From: Amycolatopsis sp. CA-128772
GTDB taxonomy: Bacteria > Actinomycetota > Actinomycetes > Mycobacteriales > Pseudonocardiaceae
DNA length: 64,000 nucleotides
Assembly: GCF_002904295.1 (NCBI RefSeq)
Contig: NZ_PPHG01000060.1
Coordinates: forward strand, 1-64,000
Direction: 5' to 3'
In this document: positions 1 to 8,055 of the stretch, in pieces
Numbering within the stretch: position 1 is the first letter of the stretch
How the letters are laid out: every line of letters starts with the position of its first letter
Made by a program: the position numbers and the translations under genes
The notes under the pieces: model-generated
Told to the model about the DNA's origin: nothing
The model's input: the letters and a program-made list of their open reading frames with translations, nothing else
Database searches by the model: none

Positions 1-83
1 TGCGGGCTGGGAGCTGCGGGCTGGGGGCTGCGGGCCCGGGCGGCTCCTGCCAATCGGCCACCTTCGCCGCCGCCTCGGCCAGC

Positions 84-155
84 TCGGGAAGCAACCGCGG
101 CCCGGACCTGATCGAGCGCTCGCTGCGCCGCCTCCCCGAACCTCGCCCCCCGGGA
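84..155 (-). pseudogene. Remnant copy of a TetR C-terminal tail
   Basis: Read on the minus strand, this stretch encodes a peptide close to the last 20 residues of the TetR protein beginning at 836 (both contain FGEAA-RALD-VRAAV). At DNA level 92-150 aligns with 281-344 at roughly 88 percent with one indel, and a second pair (53-71 and 217-235) is nearly identical. No start codon or DNA-binding domain remains, so it looks like a decayed duplicate of the 3' end of the neighbouring gene. The rest of 1-272 holds short GC-rich tandem repeats and no gene I can support. Confidence 0.5.
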
Positions 156-272
156 GCCGCGAACCCGGGCCGCGAACCCGGGCCGCGAACTGCGCGGATC
201 CGGCAGCCCCGGGCCGATCGGCCACCTTCGCCGCCCAACAGCGCCAACCTGAAACCGCACCGCCCGGCCCAC

Positions 273-836
273 TCAGGAACCAACCGCCGCCCGGACCTCA
301 TCAAGCGCCCGCCGCGCCGCCTCGCCGAACTCCTCGCCCCCCGCGTCACTCCACCGCTCGTAGGCAATCCGCATCGCCAGCGCCCCCAGCTGCGCCGCCA
401 CCCGCGCCGCCACCTCCGGCACCCCCCGCTGCCGCAACGCGCCGGCCATTGCCGCAGTCAACGCCAGCCCCTTCAGGGCCTCCCTCTCCCGCAGCTCCGG
501 ATGCGCCTCGATCACCGACCGCCGCAACGTGCTGAACTCGTGGCGCTCGGCCGTGAACGCTTCCCGGCCGGCCGTGTCCATCGCGCACCCCACCGCCTCG
601 AGCGGTGCCACCCCCTCCGGCGCCGCGACGATCGCCCCGGCCAGCACGTCGGCCAGCGTTCCGCCGCCGAAGAGCACCTCCCGCTTGTCCTGGAAGTGGC
701 GGAAGAACGTGCTCTTCGTGAGCCCCGCGCGCTGGGCGATGTCGATCACCGTCGTGTTCTCGTACCCGCGCTCCGCGAACAGCTCGAGCGCGGCCTTGCT
801 CAACCTTTCCGGCGCATTCGGTTCCCAGCGAGCCAT
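273..836 (-). CDS. TetR/AcrR family transcriptional regulator
   Basis: A 187-residue one-component repressor. The N-terminal helix-turn-helix spans about residues 12-57 (AALELFAERGYENTTVIDIA followed by STFFRHF), the hallmark of the family; the rest is a helical ligand-binding domain that is not conserved enough to predict an effector. The ATG at 836 sits 74 bases from the start of a divergent quinone-oxidoreductase-like gene. The gap contains a perfect 13-base inverted repeat, so the protein most likely represses itself and its neighbour. Fusion or truncation is not seen; its 3' end has a degenerate duplicate just downstream. Confidence 0.88.
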   Translation of the reverse strand: MARWEPNAPERLSKAALELFAERGYENTTVIDIAQRAGLTKSTFFRHFQDKREVLFGGGTLADVLAGAIVAAPEGVAPLEAVGCAMDTAGREAFTAERHEFSTLRRSVIEAHPELREREALKGLALTAAMAGALRQRGVPEVAARVAAQLGALAMRIAYERWSDAGGEEFGEAARRALDEVRAAVGS

Positions 837-853
837 GACGCACAGCTTACGGC

Positions 854-893
854 ACTTGGTCCCGTCAGAAGGTGTACGGTGACGGGACCAAGT
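854..893. promoter_or_regulatory. Paired operator between TetR and oxidoreductase genes
   Basis: ACTTGGTCCCGTC at 854-866 and its exact reverse complement GACGGGACCAAGT at 881-893 are separated by 14 bases, giving centres 27 bp apart. The right arm also belongs to a compact palindrome GGGACCAAGTCCC (885-897). This geometry suits two TetR dimers covering both divergent promoters. Binding is inferred from position and symmetry. Confidence 0.6.
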
Positions 894-910
894 CCCATAG
901 GAGGTCTTCC

Positions 911-1801
911 ATGAGCCGAGCCGTCATCTACGACAAGTTCGGTGGGCCCGAGGTGCTCGAACTGCGCGACGTCCCGGAACCGCACGCCGGCCCCGGTGAG
1001 GTGCGGGTCCGGGTGACCGCCGCCGGGCTGAACCCGATGGACTGGGCCCTCGCCGCCCGTCCCGAGGCCGCCGCGCGGTTCGGGATCACCCTCCCGTCCG
1101 GCTTCGGGTACGACTTCGCCGGCGTCGTGGACGAAGGAGCGTCCGTCGGCGACCGCGTCTACGGCGGTGCCCTCGGGCGCGCCGTCGCCGACTTCGTCAT
1201 CGTCAAAGCCGGAGACGAGCTCTTCCCCACCCCCGACGGCATGAGCGACGAGGTGGCGAGCACCCTGCCGGTGGCCGGCTCCTCCGCGGCCGCCGCGCTG
1301 GCCGCCGCCGGTGTGGGGTCCGGCGACACCGTGCTGATCGGCGGGGCCGCCGGCGGGGTCGGCATCTTCGCCGTCCAGCTCGCGCGGCTCGCCGGCGCCA
1401 CCGTCATCGGCACCGCCGCCGAAAGCACCTTCCCCTTCCTGCGCGAGCTCGGCGCCGAGCCCGTCACCTACGGCCCCGGACTGGCGGACCGGGTCCGGGA
1501 CCGGGGCGTCACCGCGGCCGTCGATCTCTTCGGCACCGAGACCGCCGAAGCCGCGCTGGCCCTCGGCGTCCCGCCCGGGCGGATCGCCACGATCGCCGCC
1601 GGGCCCACCCCGCCCGGTGGGGTGCGGGCCACCGGGGGCGCCGACGCCGAGCCGGGGGCGCTGACCAGGATCGCCGACGCCGTCGTCGCCGGCGAGCTCA
1701 TCGTGCCCGTGGCCGCCGTCTTCCCCGTCGAGCGGATCCGGGACGCCGTCGCCCTGCAGGCCGGGCGGCACGTGCACGGGAAGGTCGTCGTCACGCTGTA
1801 G
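911..1801 (+). CDS. Zinc-independent quinone oxidoreductase-like dehydrogenase (MDR family)
   Basis: A 296-residue NADP-dependent medium-chain reductase of the quinone oxidoreductase subgroup. A GroES-like N-terminal half is followed by a Rossmann fold with the nucleotide motif GGAAGGVG at residues 144-151. The structural and catalytic zinc cysteines of alcohol dehydrogenases are absent, as expected for the quinone/enone reductases. The start at 911 is chosen because AGGAGG-type spacing (ATAGGAGGTCTTCC) lies directly upstream; an in-frame upstream ATG would cross the operator. The natural substrate is probably an electrophilic quinone or enone that also acts on the divergent TetR repressor, which is inference. 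Confidence 0.88.
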   Translation: MSRAVIYDKFGGPEVLELRDVPEPHAGPGEVRVRVTAAGLNPMDWALAARPEAAARFGITLPSGFGYDFAGVVDEGASVGDRVYGGALGRAVADFVIVKAGDELFPTPDGMSDEVASTLPVAGSSAAAALAAAGVGSGDTVLIGGAAGGVGIFAVQLARLAGATVIGTAAESTFPFLRELGAEPVTYGPGLADRVRDRGVTAAVDLFGTETAEAALALGVPPGRIATIAAGPTPPGGVRATGGADAEPGALTRIADAVVAGELIVPVAAVFPVERIRDAVALQAGRHVHGKVVVTL

Positions 1802-1857
1802 AGAGCGCGGTCACGGACTCAGGAAAATCACAGCGCCCGGCAGGCACCATCCAGCCG

Positions 1858-3087
1858 GTGTCCCTCCGAAGTCCCCTCCGCACCCGCGCGTCCGTCGCCG
1901 CCGGGCGGCTGACCGCCTGGCTGTCGCGCAGCTCGGGGCTCGGCCGCGGCGGCATGATCGGCGGCCGCGTCACGCTGGCCCTCGATCCGCAGGCCCTGCG
2001 CCGCCTCGGCCGGGAACGCACCGTCGTGCTCGTCACCGGCACCAACGGCAAGACCACGACGTCCCTGATGCTGACCCGCGCGCTCGAGACGCTGGCCGAG
2101 GTGGCCGCCAACAGCGACGGCGCCAACATGCCCGACGGCGTCCTCGCCGCCCTGACCGCCCGGCCCGACGCGCCGTACGCCGTGCTCGAAGTCGACGAGA
2201 CCTACCTGCCCTGGGTGGCCGACCAGGTCCGGCCCGCGGTGTTGCTGCTGCTCAACCTCAGCCGCGACCAGCTGGACCGGGTCGGCGAGGTCCGCGCCAT
2301 GGAACGCGACCTGCGGGCCGCCATCGCGAAGCTGCCCGGCACGGTGGTCGTCGCGAACTGCGACGACGTGCTGGTGACGTCCGCGGCGAGCGTGGCCGCG
2401 AAGCTCGTGTGGGTGAGCACGGGCCGCCGCTGGACGGGCGACTCGACGGCGTGCCCGCGCTGCGAAGGCCGCGTCGAAACCCACGAGCGGCACTGGGGCT
2501 GCGAGTGCGGGCTTGCCCGGCCGGAGCCCGGCTGGACGCTCGACGGCGACCTCGTCCGGACGCCCGGTGGCCGCGAGGTCGACCTCGACCTGCGGCTCCC
2601 CGGCGAGGTCAACCGCGCGAACGCCGCCCTCGCGCTCGCCGCGGCGCACCGGCTCGGCGTGCCGCCGCACACCGCCGCGGCCCGGCTGCGGACCATCACC
2701 GACATCGGCGGCCGCTACCGCACGATCCGCCGGTCGCGGCACTCCGTGCGGCTGATGCTGGCGAAGAACCCGGCCGGCTGGGTGGAGACGCTGCGCGTGC
2801 TGGACGAGGACACCCCGGTGGTCGTCGCGGTCAACGCCCAGGAAGCCGACGGCCGCGACCTGTCCTGGCTGTGGGACGTCCACTTCGAACGGCTCCGCGG
2901 GCGCCAGGTGGTCGTCACCGGCGAGCGCGGCGCCGACCTGTCCGTCCGGCTCTGCTACGCCGAAGTCGCGCACTGGGCCGAGCCCGACCCGGTCACCGCG
3001 ATCGACGCGCTGCCGCCCGGCGCCGTCGAGCTCGTCGCCAACTACACCGCCTTCCGCGAGCTGGTGGGCAGGCTGCCCGGTGGCTGA
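1858..3087 (+). CDS. murT: Lipid II isoglutaminyl synthase, MurT subunit
   Basis: A Mur-ligase-like protein of 409 residues that, with GatD, amidates the alpha-carboxyl of D-Glu in lipid II. The ATP-binding P-loop GTNGKTT is at residues 61-67. A four-cysteine insertion (CPRCEG ... CECG, about residues 198-220) matches the zinc ribbon typical of MurT, and the C-terminal DUF1727-type domain follows. The GTG start gives an N-terminus of normal length. The gene overlaps gatD by 8 bases, the usual arrangement, implying translational coupling and stoichiometric production of the heterodimer. Confidence 0.93.
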   Translation: MSLRSPLRTRASVAAGRLTAWLSRSSGLGRGGMIGGRVTLALDPQALRRLGRERTVVLVTGTNGKTTTSLMLTRALETLAEVAANSDGANMPDGVLAALTARPDAPYAVLEVDETYLPWVADQVRPAVLLLLNLSRDQLDRVGEVRAMERDLRAAIAKLPGTVVVANCDDVLVTSAASVAAKLVWVSTGRRWTGDSTACPRCEGRVETHERHWGCECGLARPEPGWTLDGDLVRTPGGREVDLDLRLPGEVNRANAALALAAAHRLGVPPHTAAARLRTITDIGGRYRTIRRSRHSVRLMLAKNPAGWVETLRVLDEDTPVVVAVNAQEADGRDLSWLWDVHFERLRGRQVVVTGERGADLSVRLCYAEVAHWAEPDPVTAIDALPPGAVELVANYTAFRELVGRLPGG

Positions 3088-3796
3088 CTCGACCGTCCAC
3101 ATCGGACTTCTGCTGCCGGAGGTGCTGGGCACCTACGGCGACACCGGCAACGCGCAGGTGCTCGGCAAGCGGTTGCAGTGGCGGGGGCTCGACGCCGAGG
3201 TGGTGCCGGTCGGCCTCGGCGACCCGGTGCCGTCCACTTTGGACCTTTACCTGCTCGGCGGCGGCGAGGACGGCGCCCAGGTGCTGGCCGCCGCGCACCT
3301 GCGCAAGTACCCCGGCCTGCGGCGGGCCGTCGCGGCCGGTGCGGTCGTGTTCGGCGTGTGCGCCGGCCTGCAGGTGCTCGGCACCCGCTTCCGCGGCCTC
3401 GACGGCGTCGACCACGACGGCCTCGGCCTGCTCGACGTCACCACCGAACCCGGTCCGCAGCGCGCGGTCGCCGAGCTGGTCGCGACGTCGTCGCGGCTGC
3501 TGGCCGGGGAGTCCCTGACCGGGTTCGAGAACCACCTGGGCGTCAGCAAGCTGGGCGCCGGCAGCGAGCCGCTCGGGCGGGTCGTGCGCGGCACCGGCAA
3601 CGGCGACGGCACCGAAGGTGCGGTGACCGACCGGGTCGTCGGCACCTACCTGCACGGCCCGGCGCTCGCCCGCAACCCCGCGCTGGCCGACTTGCTGCTG
3701 GCCTGGACGACCGGGCACCCGCTCGGCCCGCTGGGCCTGCCCGAGGTCGAGCGGCTGCGCGGCGAGCGGCTGGCCGTCCCGCGGCGTCGCCGGTGA
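3080..3796 (+). CDS. gatD: Lipid II isoglutaminyl synthase, GatD glutaminase subunit
   Basis: A class I glutamine amidotransferase of 238 residues (CobB/CobQ-like) that supplies ammonia from glutamine to MurT. The nucleophile Cys94 lies in GVCAGLQVLG, and a late TYLHGP supplies the histidine near residue 193. There is no signal peptide; the complex works at the inner face of the membrane on lipid II. It starts at a GTG inside the murT 3' end. Immediately downstream lies a perfect inverted repeat (3849-3895) that could end the transcript. Confidence 0.93.
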   Translation: MADSTVHIGLLLPEVLGTYGDTGNAQVLGKRLQWRGLDAEVVPVGLGDPVPSTLDLYLLGGGEDGAQVLAAAHLRKYPGLRRAVAAGAVVFGVCAGLQVLGTRFRGLDGVDHDGLGLLDVTTEPGPQRAVAELVATSSRLLAGESLTGFENHLGVSKLGAGSEPLGRVVRGTGNGDGTEGAVTDRVVGTYLHGPALARNPALADLLLAWTTGHPLGPLGLPEVERLRGERLAVPRRRR

Positions 3797-3847
3797 ACCG
3801 TGATCGAGCCACCTGCCCCGGCCACCGCAACCGGCCACCCGAGGACG

Positions 3848-3928
3848 CCCCAATGTGGCGTTCGGTGCGTCAGACGCACCGAACGCCACATTGGGTGCGT
3901 TGAGCGCAACCAACGCCACATTGGGGCG
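3848..3928. repeat. REP-like inverted repeat element, copy 1
   Basis: A 23-base arm at 3849-3871 is perfectly complementary to 3873-3895 with a single unpaired base, and a third, inverted core copy (AACGCCACATTGGGG) ends at 3928. The core word is CCCAATGTGGCGTT. A copy with the same one-forward, two-inverted layout occurs at 55972-56050, more than 50 kb away, so this is a dispersed family. It sits between gatD and the kinase gene; long open frames through it are artefacts of the repeat. Confidence 0.9.
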
Positions 3929-3961
3929 GTCGGGGCCCGCGGTCGTGGCTACGCTGCGTTG

Positions 3962-5350
3962 GTGAGACTGGGCAGGGTGCTCGCCGCGACCGGCGTCCGG
4001 ATGCGCACCACCGCGGTGGCGGTGTTCGCGCTGGCGCTGGCCATCGCCGCCGCGGGCGTGGTCGTGGTGTTCCTGCTCGAGGAGTCGCTCGACCGCAGTG
4101 TCACCGAGAGTGCCCGCAGCACCGGGCGGCAGGTCGCCATCCAGCTCGTCCGCGAAGGCGCGCGTGACCTGAGCGCCAGCGACGTCGCCAGCACCGGCGA
4201 CACCGAGGCCGTCACGCAGGTGCTGGACGCGCGGGGCACGCCGATCGCCAGCGACCCGGCGATCGTCGGGCACCCGCCGCTGACCACCGCCCGCCCCGCC
4301 GTCGGGCAGGAGGTCATCGAGACCCTCCCGCTCGGGCTGAACGGCGACAGCGACGACTACCGCGTGGTGTCGCAGGAAGTGAGCGGGCCGGGCGGGCCGT
4401 TCACCGTGATCTCCGCGCGCTCCCTGGAACCGGTGACGGAGGCGTCGACGCGGCTGGGGCTGCTGCTCGGGCTGATCGCCGTGCCGCTGCTGGCGACTTC
4501 CGGGTTCGCGGTGTACCGCGCGGTCGGCTCGGCGCTGCGCCCGGTCGAGCGGATGCGCCGGACCGTGGCCGAGATTTCGACGCGCGACCTCACCGCGCGC
4601 GTGCCGCTGCCCCCGGGCGGCGACGAGGTGCACCGCCTCGCCGTGACGCTCAACGAGATGCTCGGGCGGCTGGCGTCGGCGCAGGCCGCGCAACGCCGGT
4701 TCGTCGCGGACGCCAGCCACGAGCTGCGCTCGCCGCTGTCGACGATCAGCACCGCGCTCGACGTCTCCGGGCGGCACCCGGAAAGCACCGGGGACCTGGT
4801 GCCGGTGATCGGCCGCGAGACCGCGCGGCTGCGCGAGCTCGTCGACGACCTGCTGATGCTGGCCCGCACCGACGACGCCACCGACCGGCCGCAGCGCACC
4901 GAGGTCGACCTCGACGACATCGTCCGCGCCGAGGCCGAGCGGCTCCGCGGCGAGAGCGCGCTGGACATCGAGGTCCGGGCCGGGCCGGCGAAGGTGCACG
5001 GCAGCGAGGCCCAGCTGCGGCGCGCGGTGCGCAACCTGGTCGACAACGCCCGCGGGCACGCGCGCTCGCGCGTCCGCGTCAGCAGCGCGGTGCGCGGCGA
5101 GCTCGCCGTCGTCGAGGTGAGCGACGACGGCCCCGGCGTCGGGCCGGCCGACCGGGAAAGGATTTTCGAACGGTTCGTCCGGCTGGACGCGTCGCGCCAG
5201 CGCGGGCACGGCGGCACCGGGCTGGGCCTGCCGATCGTGGCCGGCATCGCGGCGCGCCACGGCGGCCGGGCGCGCTACGCGGCGTCGGAGGAGCCGGGGG
5301 CGCGGTTCGTGATCGAACTGCCGGTGATCGACCTGCCGAAGGAGGAGTGA
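3962..5350 (+). CDS. Sensor histidine kinase (two TM, HAMP, CutS-like)
   Basis: A membrane histidine kinase of 462 residues. TM1 is near residues 15-37, followed by an extracytoplasmic segment of about 120 residues, TM2 near 165-185, a HAMP linker, the dimerisation helix with phospho-acceptor His253 in ASHELRSPLS, and an ATPase domain with N-box (RNLVDNA), DDGPGVG and GTGLGLPIV boxes. I start at the GTG at 3962 because the upstream open frame is only the REP-like repeat. It precedes its response regulator with a one-base stop/start overlap, the reverse of the usual order. The stimulus cannot be read from the sequence. Confidence 0.88.
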   Translation: MRLGRVLAATGVRMRTTAVAVFALALAIAAAGVVVVFLLEESLDRSVTESARSTGRQVAIQLVREGARDLSASDVASTGDTEAVTQVLDARGTPIASDPAIVGHPPLTTARPAVGQEVIETLPLGLNGDSDDYRVVSQEVSGPGGPFTVISARSLEPVTEASTRLGLLLGLIAVPLLATSGFAVYRAVGSALRPVERMRRTVAEISTRDLTARVPLPPGGDEVHRLAVTLNEMLGRLASAQAAQRRFVADASHELRSPLSTISTALDVSGRHPESTGDLVPVIGRETARLRELVDDLLMLARTDDATDRPQRTEVDLDDIVRAEAERLRGESALDIEVRAGPAKVHGSEAQLRRAVRNLVDNARGHARSRVRVSSAVRGELAVVEVSDDGPGVGPADRERIFERFVRLDASRQRGHGGTGLGLPIVAGIAARHGGRARYAASEEPGARFVIELPVIDLPKEE

Positions 5351-6030
5351 TGCGCCTGCTGATCGTGGAGGACGAACGCGAGTTCGCGGAGACACTGCGG
5401 CGGGGGCTGGTCGCCGAGGGCTTCACCGCCGACGTCGCGCACACCGGCCGCGAGGGTCTCTGGCGCGCGACCGAGCACGCGTACGACGTCGTCGTGCTCG
5501 ACATCATGCTGCCCGAGCTGTCCGGCTACGAAGTGCTCAAACGCCTGCGGGCGGCGGAGAACTGGACGCCGGTGCTGATGCTGACGGCGAAGGACGGTGA
5601 GTACGACGAAGCCGACGCCTTCGACCTCGGCGCCGACGACTACCTCTCCAAGCCGTTCTCGTTCGTCGTGCTCATCGCGCGGCTGCGGGCGTTGCTGCGG
5701 CGCGGCGCGCCGGCCCGCCCGGCCGTGCTGGAGGCGGGGGACCTGCGGCTGGACCCCTCCGCCCGCACCGTCCACAGAGGACAGAAGCGGATCGAGCTGA
5801 CCGCGCGGGAGTTCGGGCTGCTGGAGTTCCTGCTGCGGCGCGCGGGAACGGCGTTGTCCAAGAACGAGATCCTCGGCCACGTCTGGGACGCCCACTACGA
5901 CGGCGACGAGAACGTCGTCGAGGTGTACATCGGGTACCTGCGGCGCAAGATCGACGCGCCGTTCGGCACGCACACCATCGAGACGGTCCGCGGTGTCGGC
6001 TACCGGCTGGTGGACGTTACTCGATCGTAA
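5350..6030 (+). CDS. OmpR/PhoB-family response regulator
   Basis: A 226-residue DNA-binding regulator partnered with the preceding kinase. The receiver domain carries the acidic pair ED near residues 8-9, phospho-acceptor Asp51 (VVVLDIMLPE) and the conserved Lys in LSKPFS; a winged-helix domain follows (VYIGYLRRKID ... GVGYRLV). ATG at 5350 shares its A with the kinase stop. Similarity is greatest to CutR-type regulators of actinomycetes, but this is from general recognition only. Confidence 0.9.
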   Translation: MRLLIVEDEREFAETLRRGLVAEGFTADVAHTGREGLWRATEHAYDVVVLDIMLPELSGYEVLKRLRAAENWTPVLMLTAKDGEYDEADAFDLGADDYLSKPFSFVVLIARLRALLRRGAPARPAVLEAGDLRLDPSARTVHRGQKRIELTAREFGLLEFLLRRAGTALSKNEILGHVWDAHYDGDENVVEVYIGYLRRKIDAPFGTHTIETVRGVGYRLVDVTRS

Positions 6031-6215
6031 TCTGCCGGGCGTTTTCCGGAAATTGGTTCCGCTGGCCGTTCCCCGGTTGCGCCATTTGCTCCCGCCGGTT
6101 GCCGCAGACCGCCCAGTCGTTCCCGCGAACCGGTGAAAAATACCGTGCCGGGACGTCCGTGCACCGACTCCGCGTGGTTGCTACCGTGGGCTACCCACCC
6201 GCGAAGAGGAAAGCG

Positions 6216-6545
6216 ATGCCGGAATCGCCAACACCTTTCCCTGCCCTCGAAGACAATACTCCGGAACCGGCCGGGAAATCCGTTTCCCGGCTCCGTGCCG
6301 CCGACGCCATCCGGGCGGCGACGACCCAGTTCGGCGTGGTCACGGGGCAAACCCCGCACGCGGTGACCGGGATCCGCAGCCGAGGCGAAGGGGGCTGGTC
6401 CGTGCTCGTCGACGTCGTCGAGCTGGCCCGGATCCCGGACTCCACCAGCGTGCTGGCCACCTATCGGGTGGACGTGGACGCCGGCGGCGAGCTCGTCGCG
6501 TGCGAGCGCCTGCGGCGGTTCACGCGGGGCACCACCGATTCCTGA
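6216..6545 (+). CDS. gvpO: Gas vesicle protein GvpO
   Basis: A soluble 109-residue accessory protein, first gene of the gas vesicle cluster. The body (AIRAATTQFGVVTGQTPHAVTG, then VDVVELARIPDSTSVLATYRV) is the conserved GvpO core found at the head of actinomycete gvp clusters; the N-terminus is a variable acidic tail. ATG at 6216 follows a purine-rich AGAGGAA. The 185-base gap behind the response regulator is the likely promoter region of the whole cluster; no convincing -35/-10 pair was found. Confidence 0.82.
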   Translation: MPESPTPFPALEDNTPEPAGKSVSRLRAADAIRAATTQFGVVTGQTPHAVTGIRSRGEGGWSVLVDVVELARIPDSTSVLATYRVDVDAGGELVACERLRRFTRGTTDS

Positions 6546-6562
6546 AAGGAAGGTCGACACGA

Positions 6563-6847
6563 TTGGCCGCTTCGTCCGATTCGTTGGCGGACATTCTCGA
6601 ACGCGTGCTTGACAAGGGTGTGGTGATCGCCGGTGACATCGGCGTCAGCGTGGTCGACGTCGAATTGCTGACGCTGCGGATCCGCCTCTTCATCGCGTCC
6701 GCGCAGACCGCCCGTGAAATGGGCATGGACTGGTGGACGAACGACCCGTTCTTCGCGCCGAATGCCGAACGTGGCGAACTTGCGGGGCGGGTCGCCGAAT
6801 TGGAGGCCCGGCTGCCCGCGCCGGGCGGGAGGGACGAACCCCGGTGA
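6563..6847 (+). CDS. Gas vesicle shell-type protein (GvpA/GvpJ family, J-like)
   Basis: A 94-residue member of the GvpA/J/M family: LADILERVLDKGVVIAGDIG and the amphipathic VELLTLRIRLFIAS segment make up the shell fold. The MGMDWW motif and hydrophilic C-terminal coil (GELAGRVAELEARL) are unlike the main shell protein GvpA and resemble GvpJ-type minor proteins, which help to shape or nucleate the vesicle tips. A TTG start at 6563 is chosen because AAAGGAAGG lies 10-20 bases upstream and no in-frame ATG/GTG fits. Overlaps the next gene by GTGA. Confidence 0.8.
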   Translation: MAASSDSLADILERVLDKGVVIAGDIGVSVVDVELLTLRIRLFIASAQTAREMGMDWWTNDPFFAPNAERGELAGRVAELEARLPAPGGRDEPR

Positions 6848-7578
6848 GCACCGGAAACTGGCTGTGCGCGTACGCGATCACCCGAAACCGGCCGGCCACG
6901 TGGGACGCCGGCCCGGCGCCGCGGCTGATCGGCTACCGCGACCTCGGCGTGGTGGTCTCCGAGGTGGCCCCGGCCCGCTTCGACCGCATCGACCTGCTCG
7001 ACCCGGTCGACGGCACGCTCGCCGAGCTGGCTCGCGAGCACGACGCCGTGGTGCGCGCGGTGTTCCGCAGCGAGCCGGTGCTGCCGCTGCGGTTCGGCAC
7101 CGTCCTCGACGGCGAGGACGCGGCCCGCCGGTTGCTGGAAGCGGGGTACGAGCAGGCCCGCGACTGCCTCGACGAGGTGGCGGGCCACCGCGAGTGGGGC
7201 GTCCGGATCCGGCACGCGGAGCCGGCGGCGACCACCCGCCCGGACGCGGCGGGCCTGACGGGCACGCAGTACCTGGTCCGGCGCCGCGAGCGGCTGAAGG
7301 CGATCCAACGAGCCCGCGAGGACGTGGTGGATGCGGCGGGCCGCCTCGAGGAGGCGCTGTGGCGGACCGCGGCGGACAGCGTGGGCCGCGCCCGGCCGCA
7401 CGGGGTGCTGGTGAACACGGCGTACCTGGTGGAGACGGGCCGCGAGGCGGCGTTCCACGCCGAGGTGGCGTGGTTCGCCCGCGAGCTGCACGCGGCGGGG
7501 GCGACGGTGGAGACGTCGGGACCGTGGCCGCCGTATTCGTTCACGGACGTGGAGCTCGGAGCGGCCGCCCATGGCTGA
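6844..7578 (+). CDS. Gas vesicle GvpF/GvpL-family protein (long)
   Basis: A 244-residue GvpF/L protein, a two-domain accessory factor that associates with shell protein during assembly. Diagnostic strings are VLPLRFGTVLDGEDA in the N-terminal domain, WGVRIRH opening the second domain, a charged helix (YLVRRRERLKAIQRAREDVV) and the terminal GPWPPYSF. It starts at a GTG overlapping the previous stop and ends 8 bases inside the next gene, so the operon is translationally coupled. It is longer than the second family member at 8366 and probably corresponds to GvpL or full-length GvpF. Confidence 0.83.
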   Translation: MSTGNWLCAYAITRNRPATWDAGPAPRLIGYRDLGVVVSEVAPARFDRIDLLDPVDGTLAELAREHDAVVRAVFRSEPVLPLRFGTVLDGEDAARRLLEAGYEQARDCLDEVAGHREWGVRIRHAEPAATTRPDAAGLTGTQYLVRRRERLKAIQRAREDVVDAAGRLEEALWRTAADSVGRARPHGVLVNTAYLVETGREAAFHAEVAWFARELHAAGATVETSGPWPPYSFTDVELGAAAHG

Positions 7579-7825
7579 CGCCGAGGGCGCGTCCGCGCCG
7601 GGTACGGCCGCAGCGCCGGGGCCGGCGGTGAGCGACCTGCTCGCGGGCGAGGTCTTCACGCCCAGCGGCACCGACGCCGCCGAAGCCGTCGTCGACCTGC
7701 TCGACCGGGTCGTGCACCGCGGTGCCGTCGTCACCGGCGACGTCATCATCTCCCTGGCCGGCATCGACCTCGTCCGGCTCGATCTGCGGCTGCTGCTCCT
7801 CGGCATCGGAGGAACGCCCGGATGA
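7571..7825 (+). CDS. Gas vesicle GvpA-family minor protein (GvpS-like)
   Basis: An 84-residue protein with the GvpA-fold core AVVDLLDRVVHRGAVVTGDV then ISLAGIDLVRLDLRLLLL. The Ala/Pro-rich N-terminal 35 residues and the absence of the IDASVRVS signature separate it from the main shell protein. Position between gvpF/L and gvpK agrees with actinomycete GvpS. It overlaps both neighbours (8 and 4 bases). Confidence 0.75.
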   Translation: MADAEGASAPGTAAAPGPAVSDLLAGEVFTPSGTDAAEAVVDLLDRVVHRGAVVTGDVIISLAGIDLVRLDLRLLLLGIGGTPG

Positions 7826-8055
7826 CCGAACGGATCGCCGCCGACGCCGGGCGCGGGCTCGGCCACCTGGTCGTCACCGTGCTAGACATCCTCAAGGAAG
7901 TGCTGGAGCGCCAGGCGCTGCGCCGGCTCGACGCCGGCAGCCTCACCCCGGCCCAGGTTGAAGCGCTCGGCCAGGCCCTCATCGCGCTGGAACTCCGGTT
8001 CGCCGAGATCCGCGCCGCCCTCGACGACATCCCCGTGACGAAAGGACCCAGGTGA
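7822..8055 (+). CDS. gvpK: Gas vesicle protein GvpK
   Basis: A 77-residue helical protein. The segment LVVTVLDILKEVLERQALRR followed by LTPAQVEALGQALIALE is the GvpK signature. GvpK is one of the accessory proteins required for vesicle formation in several organisms; its exact job is unsettled. It is shorter than typical GvpK because both termini are trimmed. ATG overlaps the previous stop (ATGA). Confidence 0.88.
   Translation: MTERIAADAGRGLGHLVVTVLDILKEVLERQALRRLDAGSLTPAQVEALGQALIALELRFAEIRAALDDIPVTKGPR

Noticed and set aside
3800..3961. N-terminal extension of the histidine kinase
   Set aside because: The extra 54 codons are translation of the REP-like repeat; GTG at 3962 begins right before the first TM helix.
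2993..5395. 800-codon open frame on the minus strand opposite gatD and the kinase
   Set aside because: It is a shadow frame produced by GC-rich codon-third positions; the plus strand holds clear MurT/GatD and histidine kinase domains.
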